Source: Asterias amurensis (Eukaryota; Echinodermata; Asteroidea; Forcipulatida; Asteriidae). From it: a stretch of 64,000 bases of DNA. The stretch lies in contig NC_092665.1 of assembly GCF_032118995.1 (NCBI RefSeq), positions 16,140,012 to 16,204,011 of the forward strand, given 5' to 3'. Each line of letters opens with the position of its first letter. Position 1 is the stretch's first letter. The notes under the pieces are model-generated. The model did no database searches. It saw only the letters and a program-made list of their open reading frames with translations, and was not told the origin of the DNA. The position numbers and the translations under genes are program-made. Below are positions 51,989-61,605 of the stretch, piece by piece.

Positions 51989-54323
51989 ATGGCGTTTTTG
52001 AAATCTGTAATGTTCCTTCTGCTTGCCATGTGGTACTGCCTTGAGGCCGTCCTAAAATCTCTTATTCCACGCCGCCTCCGAGCTCGTAAGAACATCGCCG
52101 GGGAAATCGTCTTAATCACGGGTGGGGGTAGCGGCATGGGTCGCCTCTTAGCCGTGGAAGTAGCAAAGCTCCACGCAACGGTAGTCCTATGGGATGTGAA
52201 TGAGTCCGGGAACGCAGAGACTGTAGATGTGATTAGGAACCTTGGAGGTCAAGCCTTAGCTTACACAGTAGATGTAACGAAGTCTGATGAGGTTTATAAA
52301 GCAGCTGAGGTTGTGAGGCGTGAGGTTGGTGAGGTCACTGTAGTGGTTAACAATGCTGGTGTGGTGGCGGGGAAACCTCTACTGGAATGCCCAGATCACC
52401 TCATACGCAGGTCTATGGACGTCAACGTCATGGCACATTTTTGGGTAAGAAAAGGAGAACATCCTATAAAAATTCCCGGAGAATTGACTCGAATTCCCAG
52501 TCCAGGGAGGTCAGACCTGATGACCTATACTGGGTCAGGCTGACCGCCCGTAAGCTGGTTACATGGTTTTTATATCGGGTTTGGATCCATTTCTGGGTCA
52601 TTTGACTCCTATTCCGGGTCATACTGACCCAGAAATGGGTCAGGCCCCATGGGACTTGGAATCTGTGATAATTCTGACCCGGGTTTTTTTAAAGAGTAAA
52701 AGTTAACGTTCTTCCATGAAGTTGGAGCATCTGTAAAGGGGTTTCAAAATAGGCTTATGACCGTCAAGCTGTACTTGTAGCTTTGTTTTCTTTTCGTCCG
52801 TTTATTATTGGCAATACCTTTTCATTTAGTACCAACTGAAATTCCGGACAATCGAATCTAACCTTTCCTCAAATAATGTCATTAGTTTGAAAAATAAAAA
52901 TAGAGTGTGTTGTTTGATAACAGATTTGTCAGCGTTTGATATATATATCTATTAATAAATTGCACTGAAAAAAAGGTTAGGCCACCCTAACCCTATGTTT
53001 TAATTTGAATTCCAGGTTCATAAGGCCTTCCTACCAAACATGATGGCCAGAAACCGAGGCCATCTCGTGACGATCGCCAGCCTGGCCGGCTTTTTTTGCT
53101 TCAAGAACATGACGGAATACTGTGCTAGTAAGTTCGCCACTGTTGGCCTCCACGAGACGCTACGAATGGAGCTGGCACATAACGGTTTACACGGCATTGA
53201 TATGACCCTGGTATGCCCTGCCTTCACGGACACTGGGATGTTCAGAGGAGCCAAGTGTAGCAGCAAGTAAGTTCCTAACGAGGAGCCATTTTGATTCTCC
53301 ACATTCAAATCAGTGTATAAACCAAACCGGGGCCGGAAGGGCGAAGAGTATGGTTCATTTGTGTACATTGCATATTACATTTCAGAGACACAATAATTTT
53401 TGTATACTCATTTTGATACCTAAAGTTTTTTTTCCACAAAACATATTCACTAAATAGGCCTAAGCCTTGTTCGGATATCTTTTAAACTTTGACAGCAACA
53501 GGTTTATGCATTAATGATTGTTTTCAATATTTTGTTTTCAGGTTTCTGGAGCCAAAGTACGTAGTCAGTAAGATTCTAGAAGGGATGCTACTCAGGGAGA
53601 AGATGACGTGCATTCCAGGCTCCGTCTTCTGGACTGTCCTTTTAAAATAGTAAGTCAAGTTCATAGAGTAACATAATAAGAACTCTTAGATTGTCAAGTC
53701 ATACTACCACAATTTGTAAACGCCGCATCGCCTAATTCGCACTATAGTGTGTAACACACAGGGGCGTTGATGCCCTAAATGGCGCCACCAAGATTGTGAT
53801 GATATTTCATGTGGTTTTTATTTCATGTGGTAAATATATTTTTCTATACGCTATTCCTAATAAGTCATGTATGACGTCATCACTGTTAGCCATAACGAAA
53901 CTAACGGCGCAGTGCCACCAATACACACAGCCCGCCCCTTTTCTCATTGACCAATCACCGCCGCGAAAAGGCTATACCCACCTTTTGGCGCTGCGCCTGT
54001 AGCCTCGTTTTGGATTACAATGATGACGTCATCCATATATCGAGAAATGTGTACATCGAGTACTGACTTCATTGGTTAAAATCTGACACGTGATTCAAGA
54101 ATAGGACACCAGATTCAAGTTTTAGTTTCGAACCTATAATTTGTACTGGCAAGGTATTTGACACTTTACTCATTTATAAACTCAGCTCTTCTTTTTGTTT
54201 TGTTCTCTTCTCAGCTTTATTCCGGAGAAACTGTCGCTGCTGATGCAGAGAGCCAGTGGGTTAGACCGAAGCATGGACACTTTTGTCGGGCGACAAAATG
54301 GCACAACACCACCAAGACGCTGA
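51989..54323 (+). CDS. Short-chain dehydrogenase, SDR16C/RDH10-like (4 exons)
   Basis: Exons 51989-52444, 53016-53266, 53542-53649 and 54215-54323 join in phase to 307 residues. Residues about 5-27 (VMFLLLAMWYCLEAVLKSLI) form an N-terminal membrane anchor. The Rossmann fold follows: TGGGSGMGR (nucleotide-binding TGxxxGxG, about 50), LWDVN (Asp after strand 2, preferring NAD), VNNAG (about 125), catalytic Ser in VTIASLAGF and YCASK (Tyr-x-x-x-Lys). VCPAFTDTGMFRGAK is the substrate-side motif of SDR16C enzymes. That family includes retinol dehydrogenases (RDH10, SDR16C5) and HSD17B11/13, acting on retinol, steroids or lipids at the endoplasmic reticulum or lipid droplets. The exact substrate cannot be told. 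The start is the first ATG of the anchor; the TTG three codons earlier is not used. Poly(A) signal AATAAA at 54,891. Confidence 0.93.
52480..52690. promoter_or_regulatory. Cluster of GGTCAnnnTGACC palindromes in the SDR intron
   Basis: Two perfect nuclear-receptor-type inverted repeats spaced by three, GGTCAGGCTGACC (52,533-52,545) and GGTCATACTGACC (52,617-52,629), lie 84 bp apart with further GGGTCA/TGACCC half-sites around them (AATGGGTCAGG, CTGACCCGGG). The pattern equals the core of estrogen-response-type elements. It could equally be a decayed palindromic repeat element. Confidence 0.4.
53871..54032. mobile_element. 162-bp MITE with CRE palindromes in both tips
   Basis: The left end ATGACGTCATCACTGTTAGC...GGCGCAGTGCC and right end (read inward) ATGACGTCATCATTGTAATC...GGCGCAGCGCC are inverted copies. 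Each tip contains TGACGTCA (53,872-53,879 and 54,024-54,031). It lies in the last SDR intron. A related piece with AATCCAAAACGAGGC and GGGCGCAGC lies at 60,303-60,400. Confidence 0.75.
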
Positions 54324-56094
54324 ATTTCCCGACGCTGTGGTGCAGGAATTTCTGTCGTCATAGATAGCGGACAATTTCAGTCACTTCTTTATCAGTACTA
54401 ACAATAGACCTATCATGCTGCCTCTATCTTGGTCATGCTCCTCGTATCGAGTAACAATAGTGAATGCTAATAATCATTTTGCAAATAGGAACCAGACTAT
54501 TTTGTTCTTTCAGCCTCGGTTTGGTAACATTGATATCAATGAGAGAAATTCAAGATGGCTGCACCGTGATTAATGTCTATAGTGACCGAGACGCTGTTTA
54601 TCCCACCTCTATGGTATCTCCACCTCCATGGAAAGTACGAACCACGAACCATGGGAACCGATTTCACAAAGAGCTATGACTTATCTTGTGTATTAATCCT
54701 TATTGCTTAGCATGAGTGTGATGCCACAATACAGATTACTATGGGCGCTTAGAGACTTTCTTTTGGAGGTGTTAGGCGCTATAGAAATGCGGTTGTTATT
54801 GTTATTATTATTATGGTGATGTTGATAACTCTTCTTAAGAATGTACTGCTTCTTGAAATGGAGTCATTTATGTTCACTACGGAATTATCAAATAAACAGT
54901 AGGATGCATCTCGTTTTTATAATTGGTAACATTCTATATAAAATAATAGTAATTGCTATAACAACATAGTTTGGGCCAAAAACACAACGAATTCAAAACA
55001 AAAAAATGACGTGGAATAATTTTCCTTTTTATATTGTTTTTTTTTGTGTGTGTCCCTTTTAAGAGCTTATTTATATCGACATCCAGCTGCACGTAAAAGT
55101 TACAATTGTTGACTGAACTTTTTTTCAAATAAGAATTTATCTAATATTTTGCGAAGAATTGTTTTTTAAATAAATAAAGAACAACAAGTGGAATCAAATA
55201 ATCTTACTTAAGTTAAAAAATATTGATAACATGTTAACTACGATCGTATTTAAAAGCGTCTTATATTCACTTTGCCTGCTTTGAAAAATAAGACAAAAAA
55301 CGGGATAAAACAGAGCAATGTGCAAGAAAACAAAATGTAATCCTAGCTAAAACGAAACGCTAGCTTTGAGTCTTAATACTTGTTAATTTATGAATGTTTG
55401 TGTTGTGCTGAATATCGGACGTGAACATTTACAAAAATATGAATTATGGTTTTAATGCTTTTCTGCTATACTAGCTACTTTGAAAAGACTGCTATATTGA
55501 TGCTAATAATAATATCATTTTAAAATTAAAGATGGTTCAACCACAAAGTACATGGTTCATGTTTTAGATAGTTGTTGTAAAAACAGTTGTTGTTTTGTTT
55601 TTTTGCCACACAGATAATAATAAAAGTGTATCATAAGAAACGACTCAGGCATCAATTGTCCTCCATTATGGTCTGTGATCAGATTTTTAGTTGAACGTCA
55701 TTTCTTTCATCAATTAAAGCAAGTCTGTGTAAAGTGTGTCCGTCTGAAATCTAGAGGAGCGAGATTTGTTATATATGTTTTGTATACAGCGGCTCGGGTT
55801 GGGCTGGTTTTACCATCTTTCCTTGACTTCCTCCTCCACGACACGGTTCAAATCCTACCGGGGGCACTATTTTGTTTGGGTCGTTCGTTCCTATTCCGCA
55901 GGTTTAACCCGGACTAATTCATCATCATGTGAAACTGTAAGTTCATGTTTCTTCGCTCCATGTGGTTATTGGCTAAACTAAGTGATCAAGATTGCCTTTT
56001 TGAGACTTTGTTGATTAACGAATGAAGTTTCAGAAGAAAATGAAGACATTTAAAAGTGAAACGAGTGTCACAAAGGTGAGAGTGTCGTTCTCAC
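54324..56094. other. Gap between the SDR and lectin genes
   Basis: The SDR 3' UTR probably ends near AATAAA at 54,891-54,896. Inside it, 54,659-54,800 holds repeat sequence (ACCGATTTCACAAAGAGCTA and a GGCGCTATAGAAATGCGG plus TTATTATTATT tail). The remainder is AT-rich with no convincing exon. Confidence 0.45.
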
Positions 56095-56817
56095 CTACAG
56101 ATCAAACAGGTGACAATTATCGTTAGCTTCGACATCACCATCAGCAGCTTCATGACGAGTCACGTTGTTCAGATGACAAACCATCTTCCCTGAGCCTTGT
56201 TCCATCAGCAGATTGAAGGAGCGACATCGGGGCTCTGATCGGCACGCCTTCCCGCACGACACAACACCATCAGCCCGTAGCTCCTTCATGACGTGACCGA
56301 CCAGACACTGGGACTCAACGCGGCCATCAGGACCGGTCTGAAGGCTGAATATCGGGGTGCTGCTGATGACTGGGAGCTCGCAAACTGCGTAGTATTTATT
56401 GGTGCATACCCGATCATCCCAGCCAGAACCTTTCATTGTTACTCCACAGCTGCCATTGTAAACGTTATCAGGTTGCCCGTTTATGTTCTTAAAACCCTCA
56501 GATTCCCCTTTATGTGGGCAGAGCTGCCACTCCCCCTCCACCTCGATGTCGTTACAGCCCATCCACAAGTCTCCATTTATGTGCCTCTCTTCACGAAGTC
56601 GCCCGATATATTTTTTTTCAGCTCTAGAGTTCGGCACTGCAAGGGTTGCTCGTAACTCGGCACAAGTGCGATTTGCTTCGAACCACGTCATTTTGTTTGT
56701 CATCAGTAAATAATAACAAGACTCACCAAATCGTTGCCAGTTCAGAGGGCATATTGCTGCCATCTGATGGCCGCAGTAGACGCCAAGAACAAGAAGGAAC
56801 AAACAAGAGATTTTCAT
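56095..56817 (-). CDS. Secreted C-type lectin with C-terminal PAN-like domain, copy 1
   Basis: Intronless, 240 residues. A signal peptide (MKISCLFLLVLGVYCGHQMA) is followed by a C-type lectin domain (about 23-147): CPLNWQRFGESCY, TWFEANRTCAELRATLAVP, LWMGCND (WIGL position), a QPD triplet, SGWDDRVC (WND position) and YYAVCELP. QPD is the galactose-type sugar-binding triplet in this family, EPN being mannose-type. Residues about 155-240 form a six-cysteine PAN/apple-like module (QCLVGH, VSCGKAC, PRCRSFNL, MVCHLNN, DNCHLFDL). Likely an extracellular pattern-recognition or adhesion protein. The start is the ATG directly at the signal peptide. About 90 bases of upstream sequence are shared with copy 2, so promoter and gene were duplicated together. 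Confidence 0.93.
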   Translation of the reverse strand: MKISCLFLLVLGVYCGHQMAAICPLNWQRFGESCYYLLMTNKMTWFEANRTCAELRATLAVPNSRAEKKYIGRLREERHINGDLWMGCNDIEVEGEWQLCPHKGESEGFKNINGQPDNVYNGSCGVTMKGSGWDDRVCTNKYYAVCELPVISSTPIFSLQTGPDGRVESQCLVGHVMKELRADGVVSCGKACRSEPRCRSFNLLMEQGSGKMVCHLNNVTRHEAADGDVEANDNCHLFDL

Positions 56818-56832
56818 TGTAGTAAAACACAA

Positions 56833-59157
56833 TCTTTAGTGGTCTGCAACTTTACTCAATTTCTGCTTCTCTCTCTACTAAAATGTCACAGCTTCTGCGT
56901 ATGTGTGATTTCCATCTTGACACTCTTTCAATTGTCAATTTAAAAAACGCAAACACCAACAAACCCTAATCATTTACTATGACTACCGAATATTAGACCT
57001 CAAAACATGTGATGATTTAAAGGAGCTGTCGTGTTCGGTATAAATCGATTATTGCGACGAACGATCCTTTCACGAAGCATACTTTCTTTAACATTTTATT
57101 TGAAAAATAAATAAAAAACATTTTAAGGTGTGATTCGATGTGTCCAAAAAGGCCTTTGTTAAAATTGTTACATTTTAATGGTTTTATTGGTTTTTTTTAT
57201 AATCTCGTTGGTATCTCAAAAAATGCCGTCACGAAGTTTTTTAACGATAGCTCAATAATCCAAGGTTTGCACGCTCAGTTCGGTACATTATTAAAACCAT
57301 ACGCTTCATCTCAGTGCGTTGTTATCACGTTAACACGGTCAGATGGCAACGACAAAAGGTACGTTAATATACGCACCATTGGGCTGTACAGTTATGAAAG
57401 AAGGTTTTGTTTTTGGCCATAACCGAAAATGCATTCTCCGTCTGCGGCAGGGAAGTTAATAACGCGAAGTGCCTTGATTCCCCTTTGCTCGTTGGTTTCA
57501 CTGACCACTGAGCGTAAGTCCTACACCAGGGCCCAAGTTCATAGAGCTGCTTAAGCACAAATTTTTGCTTAAGCAAAAAAGATCATGCTTAGTAAAATCA
57601 GATTACCGGCCAAGACTCCACTCAATTGTTATGCTTAGCAAACAACAGCTAAATACCAGTCACAAGCAATGTATATATGGCATGAAGTTTGACCAGTAAC
57701 ATGTGTAAAATAAGCAAGCTATTTTCGTGCTTAAGCAATTTTTTTTGCTTAAGCAGCTCTATGAAATTGGCCCCAGCTCTTATAAGGTTCGTCTCCAAGC
57801 TGAAACAATAGCCGGGTAAGGTCTTATATGAATTGGTAGTCACCTTTATCTCAAAGTGATGAGACGATGTTACACCGCAGACCGGATATTTATGAATAAT
57901 TCACAATAATGTCACAATTATGATTATAATAATGGTTTACGCGTGACTTGTTGAAAGTGTTACAAAACCCTTTACAAATCGACTTGGTTATCATAAAGAG
58001 AATGTACCTAGTTAACCGAAAGAAAACGCGAAAGAAAAATAAAATACAATAAGCTATAATAATATGCAAGTGACAATGTGGGGTAAAAACTCGTTGAAAC
58101 CAAAAATGCTAAAAAAATTATACCAGCCTGCATAATTATGGCAGAGTTTAGTGGTACATCGGACTTACTTGAATTAAAATGACTATACAATTCGGTAGTT
58201 TAACTAAAACTTCATGAAACGGCGTCTAGAAATAGCGATAGCCCCCCCCCCCCATTGTGAGCCTTCTTACACGGCTGAAGTCAAAGGCAGTGCGTATAAG
58301 TACGGTATAAAGTGAGCACAGAACTCCAAAACGAGTTTCAACATAGATTTTCTTTGACGATTTATGATAAAAATGAAATACTTTGACTTTGTTTTTAGAA
58401 GTTCTGAGACGTCTATATACGTTTTCAAAGCTTAACTACTGCTGCATTGGTTTCGATTTTCTTTTGCAATTCATTTTCAAGTTATACAGATCTTCGAGTT
58501 AGAGTGTCGACACCTTCACTTTACAACAATATGATATTCGATACCACAGTAACGCAACTCGAGTTGTTTTGTTTCAGTTGCTGTGCGCACGTGTTTTATT
58601 TTGAAGCTTCCGTTTAATACAGGACTCGCAGGTATGCAAAAGAAAATATCTCCAATAACAAAAAGGACACATTGAGGAATAATATAAGAGCGACTTGACA
58701 ACAAAAAGCTTTAAGAATTCAAGCCGCAGTTTGTAACTTTAAATTTTGACTCCGTATTTGAAGTTGATATGTGAATAATATTATATGGAATGGTGTCACC
58801 CATTGATAAATATTGTTATTTGTGGACCAATATTAAGAGTCAATGTATAGTTCAGGACATGAATAATATAATGAGCTTTATAACCGGGCTAGTATGCAAC
58901 TAAAACTGATGTCCCGAATGATCTAACCACAAAACACTTTATTCAACACGACTATAATGCTGTCATGTTAAGCAACACAGTTCATGTAAGTCATTATATT
59001 GTTGATTTGGCATGATTGTTCCGACGTTCCGTGATCTTGATGTTCAAACAGTTAAGAACACTGCGCATTACATCAACTGATGCGGCGAATAATATAGGTC
59101 AAAGTGTTCAATTTAGAGATTAAAAAAAAAACAGTTCTTAACTGCTTTGATATCTCG
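56833..59157. other. Spacer between the two lectin genes
   Basis: It contains the conserved upstream block of lectin copy 1 (to about 57,040, including GACCTCAAAACATGTGA, matching the block upstream of copy 2), a MITE at 57,529-57,774 and a C-run at 58,242-58,253. No coding exon is seen; the remaining short frames are AT-rich and unsupported. Confidence 0.5.
57529..57774. mobile_element. MITE of the GGCCCAATTTCATAGAGCTG family, full copy
   Basis: The tips GGGCCCAAGTTCATAGAGCT and AGCTCTATGAAATTGGCCCC are inverted. The inner arms GCTTAAGCACAAATTTTTGC face TTTTTTTTGCTTAAGCAGCT. CAG borders both ends and may be a 3-bp target duplication. It is the best-preserved copy of this family in the window. 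Confidence 0.8.
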
Positions 59158-59883
59158 CTACAGATCAAAGAAGTAGCACTTTTCTCTTGCCTTCATGTTT
59201 CCATCAGCAGCTTCATGACGAGTCGCGTTGTTCAGCTGAGAAACCATCTTCCCTGAGCCATGTTCCATCAGCAGATTGAAGGAGCGACATCGGGGCTCTG
59301 ATCGGCACGCCTTCCCGCACGACACTACACCATCAGCCCGTAGCTCCTTCATGACGTGACCGACCAGACACTGGGACTCAACGCGGCCATCAGGACCGGT
59401 CTGAAGGCTGAATATCGGGGTGCTGCTGACTGGCAGCTTGCAGACTGCGCATAATTGCTGAGAACATTCTTGGTCGTCCCAGTTTGACTTATACCTGCTA
59501 AACATAACTGCGCAATCGGCATTTCCACTGTCATCGGGTTGGTTTACTGACCAGTTTTCAAATCCAGTGGACCCTCCTTTAAGTGGACATGGCTGCCAAT
59601 CTCCCTCCTCTTCAATATCATTACATCCAATCCAGAGACTTGACGGTTCTGCGACCATCTCTTCATAACGTCCCCAAATATAGTTGTGCTCAGAAATTGA
59701 GGTTGGCACAGCGAGGGTTGCTCGTAACTTAGCGCAAGTGCGATTTGCCTCCAACCATGTCATTGTTTTTGTTATAAAATAACAAGACTCACCAAATCGC
59801 TGCCACTCAGGAGGGCATATTGCTGCCATCTGACGACCACAGTGAACTCCCAGAACAAGCAGGAAAACACCAGCGATTTTCAT
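59158..59883 (-). CDS. Secreted C-type lectin with C-terminal PAN-like domain, copy 2
   Basis: Intronless, 241 residues, paralogue of the gene at 56,095. Signal peptide MKIAGVFLLVLGVHCGRQMA. Lectin domain with CPPEWQRFGESCY, LWIGCND, a QPD triplet (NQPDDS), SNWDDQEC and LCAVCKLP. The C-terminal PAN-like module is almost identical to copy 1 over STPIFSLQTGPDGRVESQC and SCGKACRSEPRCRSFNLLME, whereas the lectin domain has diverged clearly. One PAN cysteine is replaced: MVSQLNN here against MVCHLNN in copy 1, so one disulfide is probably missing. Likely secreted; QPD suggests galactose-type ligands. Confidence 0.93.
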   Translation of the reverse strand: MKIAGVFLLVLGVHCGRQMAAICPPEWQRFGESCYFITKTMTWLEANRTCAKLRATLAVPTSISEHNYIWGRYEEMVAEPSSLWIGCNDIEEEGDWQPCPLKGGSTGFENWSVNQPDDSGNADCAVMFSRYKSNWDDQECSQQLCAVCKLPVSSTPIFSLQTGPDGRVESQCLVGHVMKELRADGVVSCGKACRSEPRCRSFNLLMEHGSGKMVSQLNNATRHEAADGNMKAREKCYFFDL

Positions 59884-61605
59884 TGTAGTAAAACACGATC
59901 TTAGTGGTCTGCAACTTTAATCAACTTCGTCTTCTCTCTCTACCAAAATGTCACAGCTGCTGCAAATATTGACACCGGTTGCTCCGATCAAACTTGACAC
60001 TGTGTTTGTGTATACACCCACGTACTGGTACTGTGTCTCGCTCGCTCGACATCTAATTGCAATTGCAAGAGACCAAAACAGTTAAAGACCAAAGCAGCAG
60101 TCCACAATATTGTTCAGCATGATTACCGAACAATAGACCTCAAAACACGTGACACTTTGAAGGTGATGCAGGGATGTTTGTTATTGGGAATATTGATATT
60201 TTTTAACAATGCATCACTAAGGGAATAAAGGGGTAGCGACGGCCGTTTAAAGACGGCAGGGTCGGCGGTCGTGTGATACGCCTTTCTTAATATTTATGCA
60301 TGAGGTACGTCACAATGCTAATCCAAAACGAGGCGATGGGCGCAGCCACTGCAAGTGATGGGGAACGTGCGCCCATAGCCTCATTTTGGGTAAGAATTAT
60401 AAACACTGAAAATTCAAGGTTTGAAATATTGGCATGCAAGGGGGGGGGGGTGAGGGGGGGGGGGGGGGGGCACAACCAGAAAAATAGAAAGAAAGAAGAA
60501 CATAAGATGGAAGTCGATGGCACACAGGTCTCCATGTTTGACTTCGGTTGAATCTTCCTTAATTATTGTCAAACTTGAAATTTTCAAAAACTTGTTTTCT
60601 TCTGATTACACTCCAATCAGTCAATCGTAACATTTAAATGGCGTCATATTCCAATGGTCATTGCTCATTGTGCCGTACAGTAAGCTCTTGTAAACAGGTG
60701 AGATTTGAGTGACGTCTTAAAAATATGTATTGTAGGTGGAAAATTAATCTTTTGTCAAGAAAATGTTCTGACTAATTGCTATATTCCATGGCTGTAGTAT
60801 TAGCACAGCAGTATACACACAGTGATACGGACAATCAATGCAATACAATCAACAGCTTGTTTTAATCTGTATATTTTATTCCCCCCATTATTTAGAGTTC
60901 ATTTAGCCGTTATTGAGAGACGGGGAGGTGGAAAACCCTTGCCCGTACAGAACTTAAAACCTTTGGTGACACCATAAGATTCTGTACACAAACGCTTTTA
61001 CACCATCGTACTGTTTCCAACAGTTTGTTTATGATAACTAAGTTAATTTGAGGGTGAAAGCCTGGTGTGGCTTTTAGCCAAATATTGAAATTTTTGTTTG
61101 CAATTCTGTGGATGTTCAAAAGGAGAGGACATTTGATGGATTTTGTAAAGTCAAACAATTATCAACTCAGGGTGTATAGTTTGTCATTTCCCGTGCTATT
61201 TGCTATGTCTAAAATAGAGAACTTTGAACGGTTAATATTTTGAACTGAATTTTCATTGGGTGGAGTTAACAGAATTCGTTGACAAACAAACAGCCTGTTG
61301 ACACTAGTGGTGGTTTCACCGAAGGTTAAGAAAACATAAAGAAAACTTAGCCATATGTGTGGTACAGGTTAACATGGTAGTTCTGGAAACTTCATCAGAA
61401 ACTTACTAAAAAGGGCTACATTATCCCATGCCTGCCATAGCTTCTAAAACTCTCTCTGTACTCCCATACTGTAACAGTAAATCATTATACTTTCGATCAC
61501 TTTATATTACCATTATGTTTACTTTATTTCTTACAACCAAACACCTTTAAAATAGCAATAGATCAACAAAATGCACAAACAATTTTCAATCTTTCGCAGC
61601 TATTT
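59884..61605. other. Gap between lectin copy 2 and the protease gene
   Basis: The first ~100 bases repeat the upstream block of lectin copy 1 (TGTAGTAAAACAC, GTGGTCTGCAACTTTA, AAAATGTCACAGCT). A repeat piece related to the CRE-tipped MITE lies at 60,303-60,400, followed by long G-runs (60,440-60,470). The rest is AT-rich without a recognisable exon. Confidence 0.5.

Noticed and set aside
56818-56832. Extending lectin copy 1 by five codons from a TTG
   Set aside because: The ATG at 56,817 begins a normal signal peptide and matches the start of copy 2.
60440-60471. G-runs as G-quadruplex signals
   Set aside because: Long homopolymer runs here and at 50,421 are also frequent sequencing or assembly artefacts; without read support I make no claim.
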